Assembly: GCF_017161405.1 (NCBI RefSeq)
Contig: NZ_CP071051.1
Coordinates: forward strand, 1,736,001 to 1,800,000
Direction: 5' to 3'
Length of the DNA stretch: 64,000 bases
Origin: Leucobacter sp. CX169
GTDB taxonomy: Bacteria; Actinomycetota; Actinomycetes; Actinomycetales; Microbacteriaceae
Shown here one piece after another: positions 23,996 to 32,962 of the stretch. The notes beneath the pieces were generated by a model. That model ran no database searches and was not told where the DNA came from. It saw only the letters and a program-made list of their open reading frames with translations. Made by a program: the position numbers and the translations under genes. Positions within the stretch are counted from its first letter, which is position 1. Every line of letters begins with the position of its first letter.

Positions 23996-25303
23996 CTAGC
24001 GGTTCAGGTGACGCTCGCCCGCGCCGACGTACAGCTGCTGCGGTCGACCGATCTTCGTCTGGCCGTCGCCTCGCGCCTCGCGCCAGTGCGCGAGCCAGCC
24101 GGGCAGCCGCCCGATCGCGAACAGCACGGTGAACATGCGGGTCGGGAAGCCCATGGCCTTGTAGATCACGCCGGTGTAGAAGTCGACGTTTGGGTACAGA
24201 CGACGCTCCTGGAAGTACGGGTCGCTGAGGGCGATCTGCTCGAGCTCTTGTGCCAGGTCGAGCAGCGGGTCGTTGACGCCGAGCTCGGCCAGCACGCTGT
24301 GCGCGCTGTCCTTCACGATGCGGGCACGCGGGTCGTAGTTCTTGTAGACGCGGTGGCCGAAGCCCATGAGCTTCACCCCCGCCTCCTTGTTCTTGACCCG
24401 TTCGACGAACGCGTGTACGCCCTGGCCCGAGTCTCGAATCTGCGCGAGCATGTCAAGCACCGCCTCGTTGGCGCCGCCGTGCAGCGGGCCCGAGAGCGCG
24501 TTGATGCCGGCCGAGACCGACGAGAACATGTTCGCTCCGGTCGAACCGACGAGGCGGACGGTCGACGTCGACGCGTTCTGCTCGTGGTCGGCGTGCAGGA
24601 TCAAGAGCTGGTCGAGCGCCTTCACGAGCGTGGGGCTGAGCTCGTACTTCTCGGCCTTGTTGCCGAAGTTCAGGCGCAGGAAGTTCTCGACGAAGCTCAG
24701 GTTGTTGTCGGGGTACAGGAAGGCCTGCCCAATCGACTTCTTGTGCGCGTAGGCAGCGATCACCGGCAGCTTCGCGAGCAGGCGAATCGTGTTTTCCTCG
24801 ATGCCCTCGGGGCTATCGGCGTCGAGCGAGCCTTCGTAGAAGGTCGACAGCGCCTGCAGGCCGCCCGAGAGCACGGCCATGGGGTGCGCGGTGTGCGGCA
24901 GGCCCTCGAAGTAGTACTTCATATCCTCGTGCAGGAGGGTGTGGTGGCGAATCCTGCTGTCAAAGGCCTCAAGCTCGGTCGGCGTCGGGAGCTCGCCGTA
25001 GATCAGCAAGTAAGCGACCTCGAGGAAGGTCGAGCCCTTCGCGAGCTCGTCGATCGGGTAGCCGCGGTAGCGCAGGATGCCCTGGTCGCCATCAATATAG
25101 GTGATCGCCGACTTCGTCGAGGCGGTGTTCACAAAGCCGTAATCGAGCGCGGTCAGCCCGGTCTGGCGGGTGAGCGTGCTGACGTCGATGGCGGCGTGGC
25201 CGTCAGCGGCGGGCAAGATGGGGAACTCTGCCGTGGCGCCGGGCACGATGAGCTTCGCGGTCCCGAGGGCGGCCTGGCCCAGGCCCTTGGTCGAGTCGAT
25301 CAC
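23996..25303 (-). CDS. gltA: Citrate synthase (type II)
   Basis: A 435-residue TCA-cycle enzyme that condenses acetyl-CoA and oxaloacetate. The catalytic signature is complete: GPLHGGANEAV (His), MGFGHRVYKNYDPRA (His) and YPNVDFYTGVIY (Asp). GTG 25303 is chosen because TAGGAG ends 5 nt before it; longer in-frame starts (25327, 25495) lack a ribosome site and extend beyond the family N-terminus. Upstream lies about 290 bp of non-coding sequence. Confidence 0.94.
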   Translation of the reverse strand: MIDSTKGLGQAALGTAKLIVPGATAEFPILPAADGHAAIDVSTLTRQTGLTALDYGFVNTASTKSAITYIDGDQGILRYRGYPIDELAKGSTFLEVAYLLIYGELPTPTELEAFDSRIRHHTLLHEDMKYYFEGLPHTAHPMAVLSGGLQALSTFYEGSLDADSPEGIEENTIRLLAKLPVIAAYAHKKSIGQAFLYPDNNLSFVENFLRLNFGNKAEKYELSPTLVKALDQLLILHADHEQNASTSTVRLVGSTGANMFSSVSAGINALSGPLHGGANEAVLDMLAQIRDSGQGVHAFVERVKNKEAGVKLMGFGHRVYKNYDPRARIVKDSAHSVLAELGVNDPLLDLAQELEQIALSDPYFQERRLYPNVDFYTGVIYKAMGFPTRMFTVLFAIGRLPGWLAHWREARGDGQTKIGRPQQLYVGAGERHLNR

Positions 25304-25456
25304 AGCGTCTCCTAGCGAGGTCGTCACAGAGTGGGGGAAGGCGCGACTCCTGTGTGCAGCAGACGCCCCATCACTCCACCATATCCGGTCCCGATGACAC
25401 GCTGCACCCACGCAGCCATTATCGGAGCCCAACAGCGGGGCCGCTGCGCTTCTGTA

Positions 25457-25479
25457 CGGTTCCACCATCGTGGGAACCG
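25457..25479. repeat. Inverted repeat upstream of gltA
   Basis: CGGTTCC and GGAACCG separated by 9 nt, about 155 bp upstream of gltA and about 115 bp past the dapC stop. An outer TTCTGT/ACAGAA pair flanks it. It could be a dapC terminator or a gltA regulatory site. The rest of the 25304-25592 gap shows no coding signal. Confidence 0.35.
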
Positions 25480-25592
25480 CACAACAGAACGGCAAAATCG
25501 CTCACGACGGACACATATTTTGCTTCACATCGAAATACTTTCGTGATCTCGCGTGTCGCGTCACACGCACTCGGGGCAGGATCCGCCCGGCG

Positions 25593-26693
25593 CTACTCCC
25601 CCGAAATGCGGCGGGCGGCCTCAGCGATGTGCGCGTCCGTCGCAGTGGTCGAGAACCGCACGTGCTGCGGCGATCCGTCGCCGTAGAACGTCCCCGGGCC
25701 CACCACGATACCCAGATCGGCGAAGTGGGCGACGTCCTCCCACGCGTCCACGCCGCGGGTCACCCAGAGGTACAGGCCGGCTTCGCTGGCGTCGATGCGA
25801 TAGCCGGCAGCTTCGAGCGCGGGGCGCAGGATCGCGCGGCGCGCACGGTAGCGCTCGCGTTGCTCGGCCACGTGCGCCTCGTCGCCGAGCGCGGCGATCA
25901 TCGCCGCCTGCACCGGCGCGGGCAGCATCAGCCCGGCGTGCTTGCGGACCGTGAGCAGCCGCTCGATGAGCGCCGGGTCGCCCGCAATAAACGCCGCGCG
26001 GTAGCCGGCCAGGTTGGACTGCTTGCTCAGCGAGTACACGCCGAGCACATCGGTGTGGTCGGCGCCGACGACGCGCGGGTCAAGGATGGACGGGATCGGA
26101 GTGCTCTCCCAGGGCTCGTCCCACCCGAACTCGGCGTAGCACTCGTCGCCGGCGATGACGGCGCCGAGCTCGCGCGCACGCGCAACGGCAGCGCGCAGGG
26201 CGTCGACGCCGAGCACGCGGCCGTCGGGGTTGCCGGGCGAGTTGATCCAGACGAGCTTCGTGCTCTCCGGCCACTCGGCCGGGTCGTCCGAGGCCAGAGC
26301 GGTCGCGCCGGCCAGTGCCGCGCCCATGGCATAACTTGGGTAGGCGATCACGGGGTGCACGACGGTGTCTCCGGCGCCGAGGCCCAACAGGAACGGCAGC
26401 AGCGCGACGAGTTCTTTCGAGCCGACCGTCGGCAGGGTTGCCTCGGGCGCCACGGTCACGCCTCGACGGCGCAGGTACCACTCGGCGATGGCCTCGCGCA
26501 GGCGCGGGCTGCCCGCGGTCGCGGGGTACGCGTGCGCGTCGGTCGCGTCAGCAAGCGCGCGTCGCACCGAGTCGGGTGAAGGGTCGATCGGCGAGCCGAT
26601 CGAGAGGTCGATCTTGCCTCCCGGGTGCAGCGCCGCGCGCGCCGAGAATGGCGCCATCGCGTCCCAGGGGTAGTCGGGGAGCGGCCCGCGCAT
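25593..26693 (-). CDS. dapC: Succinyldiaminopimelate aminotransferase
   Basis: A 366-residue fold-type I aminotransferase of the DapC group (lysine/DAP branch). It has ATLPTVGSKELVALLPFLLGLG, WINSPGNPDGRVLG, GDECYAEFGWD and the PLP Lys in VYSLSKQSNLAGYRAAF. The C-terminal Arg motif (VRFSTT) holds the substrate carboxylate. ATG 26693 begins 2 nt after the ferredoxin stop, so the two are co-transcribed. This pairing is conserved in actinobacteria (Rv1177-Rv1178, from memory). Confidence 0.92.
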   Translation of the reverse strand: MRGPLPDYPWDAMAPFSARAALHPGGKIDLSIGSPIDPSPDSVRRALADATDAHAYPATAGSPRLREAIAEWYLRRRGVTVAPEATLPTVGSKELVALLPFLLGLGAGDTVVHPVIAYPSYAMGAALAGATALASDDPAEWPESTKLVWINSPGNPDGRVLGVDALRAAVARARELGAVIAGDECYAEFGWDEPWESTPIPSILDPRVVGADHTDVLGVYSLSKQSNLAGYRAAFIAGDPALIERLLTVRKHAGLMLPAPVQAAMIAALGDEAHVAEQRERYRARRAILRPALEAAGYRIDASEAGLYLWVTRGVDAWEDVAHFADLGIVVGPGTFYGDGSPQHVRFSTTATDAHIAEAARRISGE

Positions 26694-26695
26694 GC

Positions 26696-27016
26696 CTAGA
26701 CAGCCTGCGGGGGAAGCACCGCGACGACCGGGTGGTCGAAGGTGTACACGCCGACCTTGGCAGCACCACCAGGCGAACCGATTTCGTCGAAGAACTCGAC
26801 GTTGGCCTTGTAATAGTCGGCCCACTCGCCGGGCAGGTCGTCTTCGTAGTAGATGGCCTCGACGGGACACACGGGCTCGCACGCACCGCAGTCGACGCAC
26901 TCGTCGGGGTGAATGTAGAGCATGCGGTCGCCCTCGTAGATGCAGTCGACCGGGCACTCATCAACGCATGCACGATCCTTTACATCGACACACGGCAGGG
27001 CGATGACGTAGGTCAT
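26696..27016 (-). CDS. fdxA: Seven-iron ferredoxin (FdxA/FdxC type)
   Basis: A 106-residue ferredoxin with two Fe-S motifs. The first is [17 protein letters not shown] (3Fe-4S side) and the second [12 protein letters not shown] (4Fe-4S side). A Trp/Tyr-containing tail follows. It transfers electrons in the cytoplasm; the partner enzyme is unknown. A TAGACT about 35 nt upstream is a possible -10. It precedes dapC. Confidence 0.95.
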   Translation of the reverse strand: MTYVIALPCVDVKDRACVDECPVDCIYEGDRMLYIHPDECVDCGACEPVCPVEAIYYEDDLPGEWADYYKANVEFFDEIGSPGGAAKVGVYTFDHPVVAVLPPQAV

Positions 27017-27127
27017 GCAGGCTCACCAACTTTCGAATCGAAGAGTGCCCAGTCTACCGCTCGGGCAATGGGCGCTGCCCCGGCACGCGGGCGAAGCGCG
27101 CCGCCCGCGCGCGTCGTGACCGTTGCC

Positions 27128-27775
27128 CTAGCTCGCGGCGATAAAGATAAGCCCGTCGAGCGTGGCGGTCGAGGCGCCTTCGGACCCCTCGACGATGTCA
27201 AGCTGCTTCACCAGAATGAGGCGTTGCCCGGTCTGCAGGGCGCGGGCAAAGTTCGCGAGCGCCTCGGGCGCGCCCGCGGCTACGACGTTCAGCGGGATCG
27301 CGGTGAGCCCTGCAGCGGGTGCGGGCGCCGGTTCGGCCGCATTCGCCGCCTCAGCGCCAGCGCCATCGCCGGCGGTGTCGGCGGCCGCAGCGGCAGCGGC
27401 CTCGGCGGCCGCAGCCTCCGGGTCGACCTCCGGCGGAACGGGTGAAGACGCGGTGACCGAGGTCAGCTGCACCCCAGACTGAAGCGCCAGCGTCTCGAGC
27501 TCACGCAGGAGCTCAGCGCTCGCCACGGTTGCCGGCAGCGAACCGCTCAGCTCAGTCGCCACTGCCTCGAGCTCCGCCCGATTCTTCTCCGCCTGCTGCA
27601 GCATCTGAATCTGCACGACCTGCGCGTCGTTGCGGATCTGGGCCGACTCGGCCAGGTCGTCCGTCGATGACGCAATGGCCAGCTGCGGCAGCAGCCCTCC
27701 GATAATGCCGAACAGGATCAGCGCGGCGCTCACGACGCCTGCGCCGAGCACCCAGAGGCGTGTCTTCGCACTCAT
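27128..27775 (-). CDS. pilO: Type IV pilus inner-membrane protein PilO-like
   Basis: A 215-residue protein with one N-terminal helix (about 9-30), a periplasm-side coiled coil (about 35-90) and a C-terminal ferredoxin-like domain. An Ala/Glu/Pro-rich low-complexity insert (about 108-152) interrupts it. It should pair with PilN in the pilus alignment complex. It is the last gene of the pilus operon. Its start overlaps the pilN stop by 1 nt. Confidence 0.75.
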   Translation of the reverse strand: MSAKTRLWVLGAGVVSAALILFGIIGGLLPQLAIASSTDDLAESAQIRNDAQVVQIQMLQQAEKNRAELEAVATELSGSLPATVASAELLRELETLALQSGVQLTSVTASSPVPPEVDPEAAAAEAAAAAAADTAGDGAGAEAANAAEPAPAPAAGLTAIPLNVVAAGAPEALANFARALQTGQRLILVKQLDIVEGSEGASTATLDGLIFIAAS

Positions 27776-28479
27776 CAGTTGGCCTCCTTTGCGGCAAACC
27801 GCGTCGACCGTGCCTCTTCATTGACGGTCAGTTCGATGATGGTGGTGACGCTGCTCGGCAGCGCCTCCTCGCCCTCGGCCGGTGGTGCGGACGCATCCAC
27901 CGTGCTCGACGTCGCCATCGCGCATTCAAAGCCAGTGACCGCACTCATGCGGTCAATCAGGTCCGCCGCCGCCGCGAACTGCGCGCTGCGAATAGTGACC
28001 GTCAGCTTTGCTGCTCCGGGGCCGCACAGCGATGGCGCTTCGGCCGCGGCGGGGTCGACGACGCCGTTCGAGGCCGAGAACCCGACGAGCGCCGACCCCT
28101 CGGGCAGGCCCAGCGCGATCTCGTCGCGCAGGTCGATGAACATGACCTCTTCACCCGTCGCCTCCTGGCGAAGCGCCGTGAGCGTCTGCGAGCGGCTCAA
28201 CAGTTGCTGCACTTCCCCAAACTCGGCGAGCTGTGTGATGAGGGCGTTCGACTCGGCGTCGAGCACCTCGAGTCGCTGTTGTGCGAACATCGCCGTGACA
28301 AATCCTGCCCCCGCGATGAGCGCGGCGACCGCGGCGCTGGCCACGATCATGAGCAGCAGCTTCGGCAGGGTCTTCTCATGCTTGAGCGCGGCGCGCTGCG
28401 AGGGCGGCAACAGGCTGACCCTGGGGGTCGCGCCCTCCAGGACCTGCGACCGCGAACGAGCTCGATTGAGTGCGGACAT
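27775..28479 (-). CDS. pilN: Type IV pilus inner-membrane protein PilN-like
   Basis: A 234-residue protein. The cytoplasmic N-terminus contains TPRVSLLPPS, the PilM-binding motif region of PilN. One membrane helix (about 36-62) is followed by a coiled coil (about 65-100) and a C-terminal alpha/beta domain. It links PilM to PilO. Start and stop overlap both neighbours by 1 nt, so translation is coupled. Confidence 0.82.
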   Translation of the reverse strand: MSALNRARSRSQVLEGATPRVSLLPPSQRAALKHEKTLPKLLLMIVASAAVAALIAGAGFVTAMFAQQRLEVLDAESNALITQLAEFGEVQQLLSRSQTLTALRQEATGEEVMFIDLRDEIALGLPEGSALVGFSASNGVVDPAAAEAPSLCGPGAAKLTVTIRSAQFAAAADLIDRMSAVTGFECAMATSSTVDASAPPAEGEEALPSSVTTIIELTVNEEARSTRFAAKEAN

Positions 28480-29522
28480 TATGCGTTCCCCAATGCGAGA
28501 CCGATCGGGACAGCGAGGTCGAGTTCGCGTCGTTGAATGAGTTCCGCCGGCACGTCCGGGCCAACCGTGATCCCCGCGAGCGGGCGACCGACTGAGGCCG
28601 GCAGCCCGACGTACTCGACGACGGCCCGCGCAAACCCGGGCAGCGCGGTCTCCGCGCCGAGCAGGATCACGCTGTCGACCGCGTCGTCCGTGGAATTGGA
28701 GAGGTAGTAGCCGTTCGTGCTGCGAATGGATCCGAAGATCCCCTTGAGCGCATCGAGCATGGCCTGCGAGACAGGCTTATGCCGTGGGTCCGCCCCCTGC
28801 TCCAGGCCGAGGTGGCGTTTGACCTTTTCTGAGGTCGAACGATCGGCGTTCAAAATCTCGGCCACGGCGTCTGTGATGGTCTCGCCGCCGGCCGGCACGA
28901 TGCGCACGAACTGCGGGACGCCGTCCTTGATGACGCTGATGGTCGTGGTGCGCGGCGCGATCGAGACGACGGTGTGCGTGCCCGCGGGCACCGCGGCCTG
29001 AGTGATCGCGCGAATGCCCGCGAAGGGCGCAAGGTCGACCTGCACGACCGACAGTCCGGCGTCGCTCAGGGCAGCAACGTTGGTCTCCACCGCATCTTTG
29101 AGCGCCGCAACCAGGAGTCCCCGGATCTCAGTCTCGGGCGCCTGCGGACTCGGCTCAATCGGATAGAAGTCGAGGATCGTCTCGGCGACGGGCACCGGCA
29201 GCAGGTCCTGCACCTGGTACGGCAGCGCCTGACGCAACTGGGCGAGCGGCATGCGGGGCGCCGTGTGTTCGCGGACGAGCACGCGCTGGTTTCCCGCTCC
29301 AAGCACGACGCGCTTGCTCTTGAACTTGCCGTCCTTCCAGAGGCGGGTGAGCGCGGAGGAGACCGCCGCGATGTCGATCACCTCGGTGTCGCGCGCGTGG
29401 CCTTCGTCGAGCGCGATCTCGGCGGCGCGCACCAGTTTTGGCTTGCGTCCGTTCGGATCTTCGATCTCGACGGCGAGCAGGCCGCGGCTGGAAATATCCA
29501 GCCCGATCACACTCCCTGCCAT
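28479..29522 (-). CDS. pilM: Type IV pilus assembly ATPase-like protein PilM
   Basis: A 347-residue actin-fold protein. It has VIGLDISSRGLLAVEIED (phosphate 1), the long PQFVRIVPAGGETITDAVAEIL segment and ILLGAETALPGFARAVVEYVG (adenosine motif). It is a cytoplasmic ring component of the pilus machine. It is followed with 1-nt overlap by pilN. Confidence 0.88.
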   Translation of the reverse strand: MAGSVIGLDISSRGLLAVEIEDPNGRKPKLVRAAEIALDEGHARDTEVIDIAAVSSALTRLWKDGKFKSKRVVLGAGNQRVLVREHTAPRMPLAQLRQALPYQVQDLLPVPVAETILDFYPIEPSPQAPETEIRGLLVAALKDAVETNVAALSDAGLSVVQVDLAPFAGIRAITQAAVPAGTHTVVSIAPRTTTISVIKDGVPQFVRIVPAGGETITDAVAEILNADRSTSEKVKRHLGLEQGADPRHKPVSQAMLDALKGIFGSIRSTNGYYLSNSTDDAVDSVILLGAETALPGFARAVVEYVGLPASVGRPLAGITVGPDVPAELIQRRELDLAVPIGLALGNA

Positions 29523-29590
29523 GTTTCCCCCTTGTTGTTACTTCACGAAATTCACTCCGCCGTGTACCGGCGAGAACCACGAAGCTCGGC

Positions 29591-30430
29591 TCAGCCTAGC
29601 CCGACGAGACGCAGATACCAGCTCGCCACGGCCCCTCCCCCGACAATCCCAATCCAGGCGCCGAGCAGCATAAATGGACCGAACGGCAGCGCCGTCTTTC
29701 TGCCCCCGCGTCTCAGCAGCATCAGCGCCACTCCCCACAGCGCACCGAGCAGGAACCCCGCGAACGCGCCGACCACGACCGCGCTCCATCCGACCCAGCC
29801 GAGCACGACGCCGACGAGCGGGGCAAGCTTGACGTCGCCGCCGCCCATGCCCGCCGGGTACACGATCGCGATCAGCAGGTAGCCGGCAAAGAGCGCCGCA
29901 CCACCCCCCAGGGTCTGGCCGACGCGCAGCCAGTCTCCCGCCAGCACCGCCGAGGCGGCGAGCAGCACGGTGACCACCCCGAGGCTCGGCAACACGATGG
30001 CGTCGGGCAGGCGGCGATGTTCGAGGTCGATTGCCGCGAGCGCGATGCCCGCGCCCGCGAACCAGAGCAGAGCGGCGAGCGCGAGCCACCACGACGCGAT
30101 CTCCGCGCCGGATCCTGTCGGAAACCCCGTCGCCCACACCAGCCAGGCGGCGACCAGCGCGAACGCGACGCCGGTGCCCAGCTCGACCAACGGGTAGCGT
30201 GCGCTGATCTTGCCGCGGCAGCCCGCGCAGCGACCGCGCAGCGCGAGCCAAGAGATCACGGGCACGTTCTGCCAGGGCCGGATCGCCGCATCGCAGTGCG
30301 GGCAGTGGCTCGCGGGCATGAGCGACTCGCCGCGCGGCACGCGCCAGATGACGACGTTGAGGAACGACCCGATGAGGAGGCCGAAGGCACCCGCGCCGAC
30401 GACGACCAAGGTGAATAGAGTAGTCGCCAC
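29591..30430 (-). CDS. pilD: Prepilin peptidase / N-methyltransferase
   Basis: A 279-residue A24-family membrane aspartyl protease that cleaves prepilin leaders and methylates the new N-terminus. The methylase domain has two CXXC pairs (CPHCDAAIRP and CAGCRGK). The peptidase Asp residues are IDLEHRRLPD and the GXGD motif GMGGGDVKLAPL. Seven or eight membrane helices are predicted. Its start overlaps the pilX-like stop by 1 nt. Confidence 0.93.
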   Translation of the reverse strand: MATTLFTLVVVGAGAFGLLIGSFLNVVIWRVPRGESLMPASHCPHCDAAIRPWQNVPVISWLALRGRCAGCRGKISARYPLVELGTGVAFALVAAWLVWATGFPTGSGAEIASWWLALAALLWFAGAGIALAAIDLEHRRLPDAIVLPSLGVVTVLLAASAVLAGDWLRVGQTLGGGAALFAGYLLIAIVYPAGMGGGDVKLAPLVGVVLGWVGWSAVVVGAFAGFLLGALWGVALMLLRRGGRKTALPFGPFMLLGAWIGIVGGGAVASWYLRLVGLG

Positions 30431-31881
30431 TAGGGGGCCGCACTGATGTTGCGCACCGAGAGCGGTGTCGGCTCGATCTTGGTGCCGCCAGGCACTGTAG
30501 TGCCGCCGCCCCCGACGCGATCGGGATCGGCAACCGGAACGTAGGTCAAGAGCGGGACGTTGCTAATGTTTCGCGCATAGATTGAGCCACGCCAGAAGCC
30601 GCCACCCCAGTTGTTGATCGTCACCCGGCACTCGCCATACAGCAGCCCGGCCACCCGCTTGTCGGTGAAGTTCACCCCTGAGACTTCGATGTCGATGCGA
30701 GTCGTCGGGCAGCTCGCGGCGTTGTTGGAGGACACCACGTAGAGGTTCCGCTCAGTCGCGTCGGTTGAACCGAAGGTAAATGCCTCGAGATTCATCTTCG
30801 GCGCGAGCAATACGGTGTCGTCGCCCAGCTTCACGGTGATGTCCGTCTTCAGCGTGAGAGTGGGGCAGGCGCGTGCATCAACAATGGTCGGCCGAGTGAT
30901 CGCCGCAATCTTTGCCGGCATGGGGTGTGCAGTCGAGTACTTCACGTCGCACGCCCCTTCCCAGGGCAGAACCGCGAATCCTGCGGCGATGAATCGATCG
31001 TAGTTGAGCGTCCGCCACGGCGGCGCAGGCGCAATCGTAACCGGCGTCTGGTTGATGGCGCCGCCGACCCAAGAGGCAGGCGATCCTGATGCGACCGACA
31101 GCGCCCCACCGTGGGTGAGCGAACCGCCGATCACTGGCAGCGTGCCACCCGAGAGGGTGACCTTCCCGCCCACAACGGCGTTGCCGAGCACGCGCGAGCT
31201 GCCCTTGTCACGAAGCAGGTTGCCGGACACCTCGAGGTTGCCCGAGATGACACAGTTGCTTTTCGACAGGTCAGCATTGCCGTTCTTCACGTACACGCTG
31301 CCCTGAATGGTTGCGCCGCCACCACAGACGAAATCGCCCGTGGTAATCATGATGTCGGCGGGGAGCCCGGAGACTCCCGAGCCAAACGTTCCGTTGCCGT
31401 TAAAAGTCCAATTGTTGCCGCTGTAGATGATCGTGTCGTAGTCGAACGACACTGCCGGCGTCACGGTGAGCGCGTGAATCCGTTCGATCGTCTGTTTCGT
31501 GCCTGATGAAGTGCCTGTTGACACGATGCGCATTTGCGAGGTGGTCGTCGGGCAGGCCGTCGACCATCCGCTCGGGCCGCCGAAGCTGACCTTGACGGAA
31601 TATGTCGGTGAGGTGCCCGCGATCGTCGCGGTCGCCAGCGAACAAATGGGGCTTGCGGGGTCAACCGAGCGCGCGAGCGCATCCGCGATGCCCGCCTCGG
31701 CTGCGGCCTGAGCCTGCACCGTGTTCTTGCTCGCGACGGTCACGTGCGACGAGCCGACAATATTGATGAGGAACACCGCGATGAGCGCGACTCCGAGGAA
31801 GAAGACGAGCAGCACCATCGGCAGCGCCGCCCCGCGGTCGTCTCTGCGCAGCAGCGCGCGCAGACGTGAACTCAGATTCAT
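30430..31881 (-). CDS. PilX-like minor pilin with a large beta-repeat domain
   Basis: A 483-residue protein with a class III prepilin leader (DRGAALPMVLLVFFLGVALIAVF) that lacks Glu at +5, as in PilX/GspK-type minor pilins. The N-terminal PilX-like part (about 1-135) is followed by repeats rich in G, N and V (about 145-280, for example GGGATIQGSVYVKNGNADL and VLGNAVVGGKVTLSGG) resembling a bactofilin or beta-solenoid. A Cys-containing C-terminal region with GGGFWRGSIYARN follows. It is probably at the pilus tip and could be an adhesin, as inference. Cys pairs suggest disulfides. Confidence 0.75.
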   Translation of the reverse strand: MNLSSRLRALLRRDDRGAALPMVLLVFFLGVALIAVFLINIVGSSHVTVASKNTVQAQAAAEAGIADALARSVDPASPICSLATATIAGTSPTYSVKVSFGGPSGWSTACPTTTSQMRIVSTGTSSGTKQTIERIHALTVTPAVSFDYDTIIYSGNNWTFNGNGTFGSGVSGLPADIMITTGDFVCGGGATIQGSVYVKNGNADLSKSNCVISGNLEVSGNLLRDKGSSRVLGNAVVGGKVTLSGGTLPVIGGSLTHGGALSVASGSPASWVGGAINQTPVTIAPAPPWRTLNYDRFIAAGFAVLPWEGACDVKYSTAHPMPAKIAAITRPTIVDARACPTLTLKTDITVKLGDDTVLLAPKMNLEAFTFGSTDATERNLYVVSSNNAASCPTTRIDIEVSGVNFTDKRVAGLLYGECRVTINNWGGGFWRGSIYARNISNVPLLTYVPVADPDRVGGGGTTVPGGTKIEPTPLSVRNISAAP

Positions 31882-31900
31882 GATGCTCTCCCCTCACTCA

Positions 31901-32455
31901 TCACGGGCATTCCAGCGGAGCGATTGTGCCCTGGGCGACGTTGCCGATGGACCCGAACACGTCAATCAGCCCTTCGTCGCTCGTCGCCGCGCGGAAGGTA
32001 AAAGTAAGTGTGCCGCTCTGGCCCCGCGAGATTTCGGAGGGCCCTGCGGTGGAAAAGAACGGCTCGGTCCCGTTCGGCTGCGTGCGATCGAGCAGCGCGA
32101 CTCCGTTGCGCGTGATGCGGTAGTTCGTGCCGGAGCCGGTAGCTACCCAGTTCACGCACTGCCAGGAAATGGCCCCCGCCGCGCTCGAGGCGACCGACGC
32201 GACGACCCGGTGGCCACCGTCGCGCACCGCAAATGCCCGAGCATTACGAACATCCCTGTTCAACTGTGTCACGAGCGTCTGCGAGTCGTTCGCGGTGTTC
32301 GTGAGACCAGACACCGTCTTCTCCGAACGAAAAAGCGTAATGATGACCGCGGTGATTACAGTCATCAGAATGCCGAACACCAAGATGTAGACGGCAAGTT
32401 CGACCAGGCTAAAGCCGCGGTCGCCCGCAACGCGACGCCGGAGAGCGGTGATCAC
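31901..32455 (-). CDS. PilW-like minor prepilin
   Basis: A 184-residue protein with a class III prepilin cleavage site GDRGFSLVELAVYILVFGILM near the N-terminus and one hydrophobic helix. GTG 32455 overlaps the preceding gene's TGA (GTGA), and a longer in-frame start at 32575 would run through that gene. One Cys pair (about residues 107 and 183) is likely disulfide-forming. It should be a minor pilin that helps start pilus assembly. Confidence 0.82.
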   Translation of the reverse strand: MITALRRRVAGDRGFSLVELAVYILVFGILMTVITAVIITLFRSEKTVSGLTNTANDSQTLVTQLNRDVRNARAFAVRDGGHRVVASVASSAAGAISWQCVNWVATGSGTNYRITRNGVALLDRTQPNGTEPFFSTAGPSEISRGQSGTLTFTFRAATSDEGLIDVFGSIGNVAQGTIAPLECP

Positions 32456-32859
32456 GGCGTGCTCTCGACCATGCGCACGATCACCTTGGTGGTCGCGCTC
32501 GAAATAGTCTTCCCGGGCTTGGTTGTCTTCACCACGCTGACGGTGACGGTTGCGAGCCGCTGCGGTGCGGGGCATGAAGACACTGTCCGTGTCGCAGTAA
32601 AACGCTCGACCACCTTCGTGGTGGTCAGCGCACAGTCGGTGTCGAGCAGCTCCCCGCGCGAGGCGTCCAGCTGGGCCGACACGACGCGGTTCGCCTGCGC
32701 GACCGTCGCGTTTTGGGCCGCAAGGCTGATCGAGTTCACGACCAATGGGAAGAGACCCACGAGCACGATGCCGAGGACGATTATCGCGACGGCGACTTCC
32801 ACGAGGCTTACGCCGAATTCCGATTTGAGTGCGGACACACGCTGACGATCACGCGTCAT
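32452..32859 (-). CDS. PilV-like minor prepilin
   Basis: A 135-residue protein with a prepilin motif (SEFGVSLVEVAVAIIVLGIVLVG, Glu at +5) and a small C-terminal domain with two Cys. ATG 32859 is chosen over 32874 because AGAGGGG precedes it by 5 nt. It is translationally coupled to the PilW-like gene. It follows a strong stem-loop that separates it from pilA. Confidence 0.83.
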   Translation of the reverse strand: MTRDRQRVSALKSEFGVSLVEVAVAIIVLGIVLVGLFPLVVNSISLAAQNATVAQANRVVSAQLDASRGELLDTDCALTTTKVVERFTATRTVSSCPAPQRLATVTVSVVKTTKPGKTISSATTKVIVRMVESTP

Positions 32860-32891
32860 TTCGTCCCCTCTCACTCAAACAACCAGGTGAT

Positions 32892-32932
32892 GCTTGAACG
32901 GACGGCCCCACTAGGGGGACGTCCGTTCAAGC
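32892..32932 (-). terminator. Stem-loop between pilA and the minor pilin genes
   Basis: A perfect 13-bp stem (32892-32904 with 32920-32932) plus an inner CCCC/GGGG stem. There is no T-tract. It lies 31 nt past the pilA stop and 33 nt before the next gene. It probably caps the pilA transcript to give excess major pilin. Confidence 0.65.
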
Positions 32933-32962
32933 AAAGAATGGCACCAACATGCCCGGTGAGAC

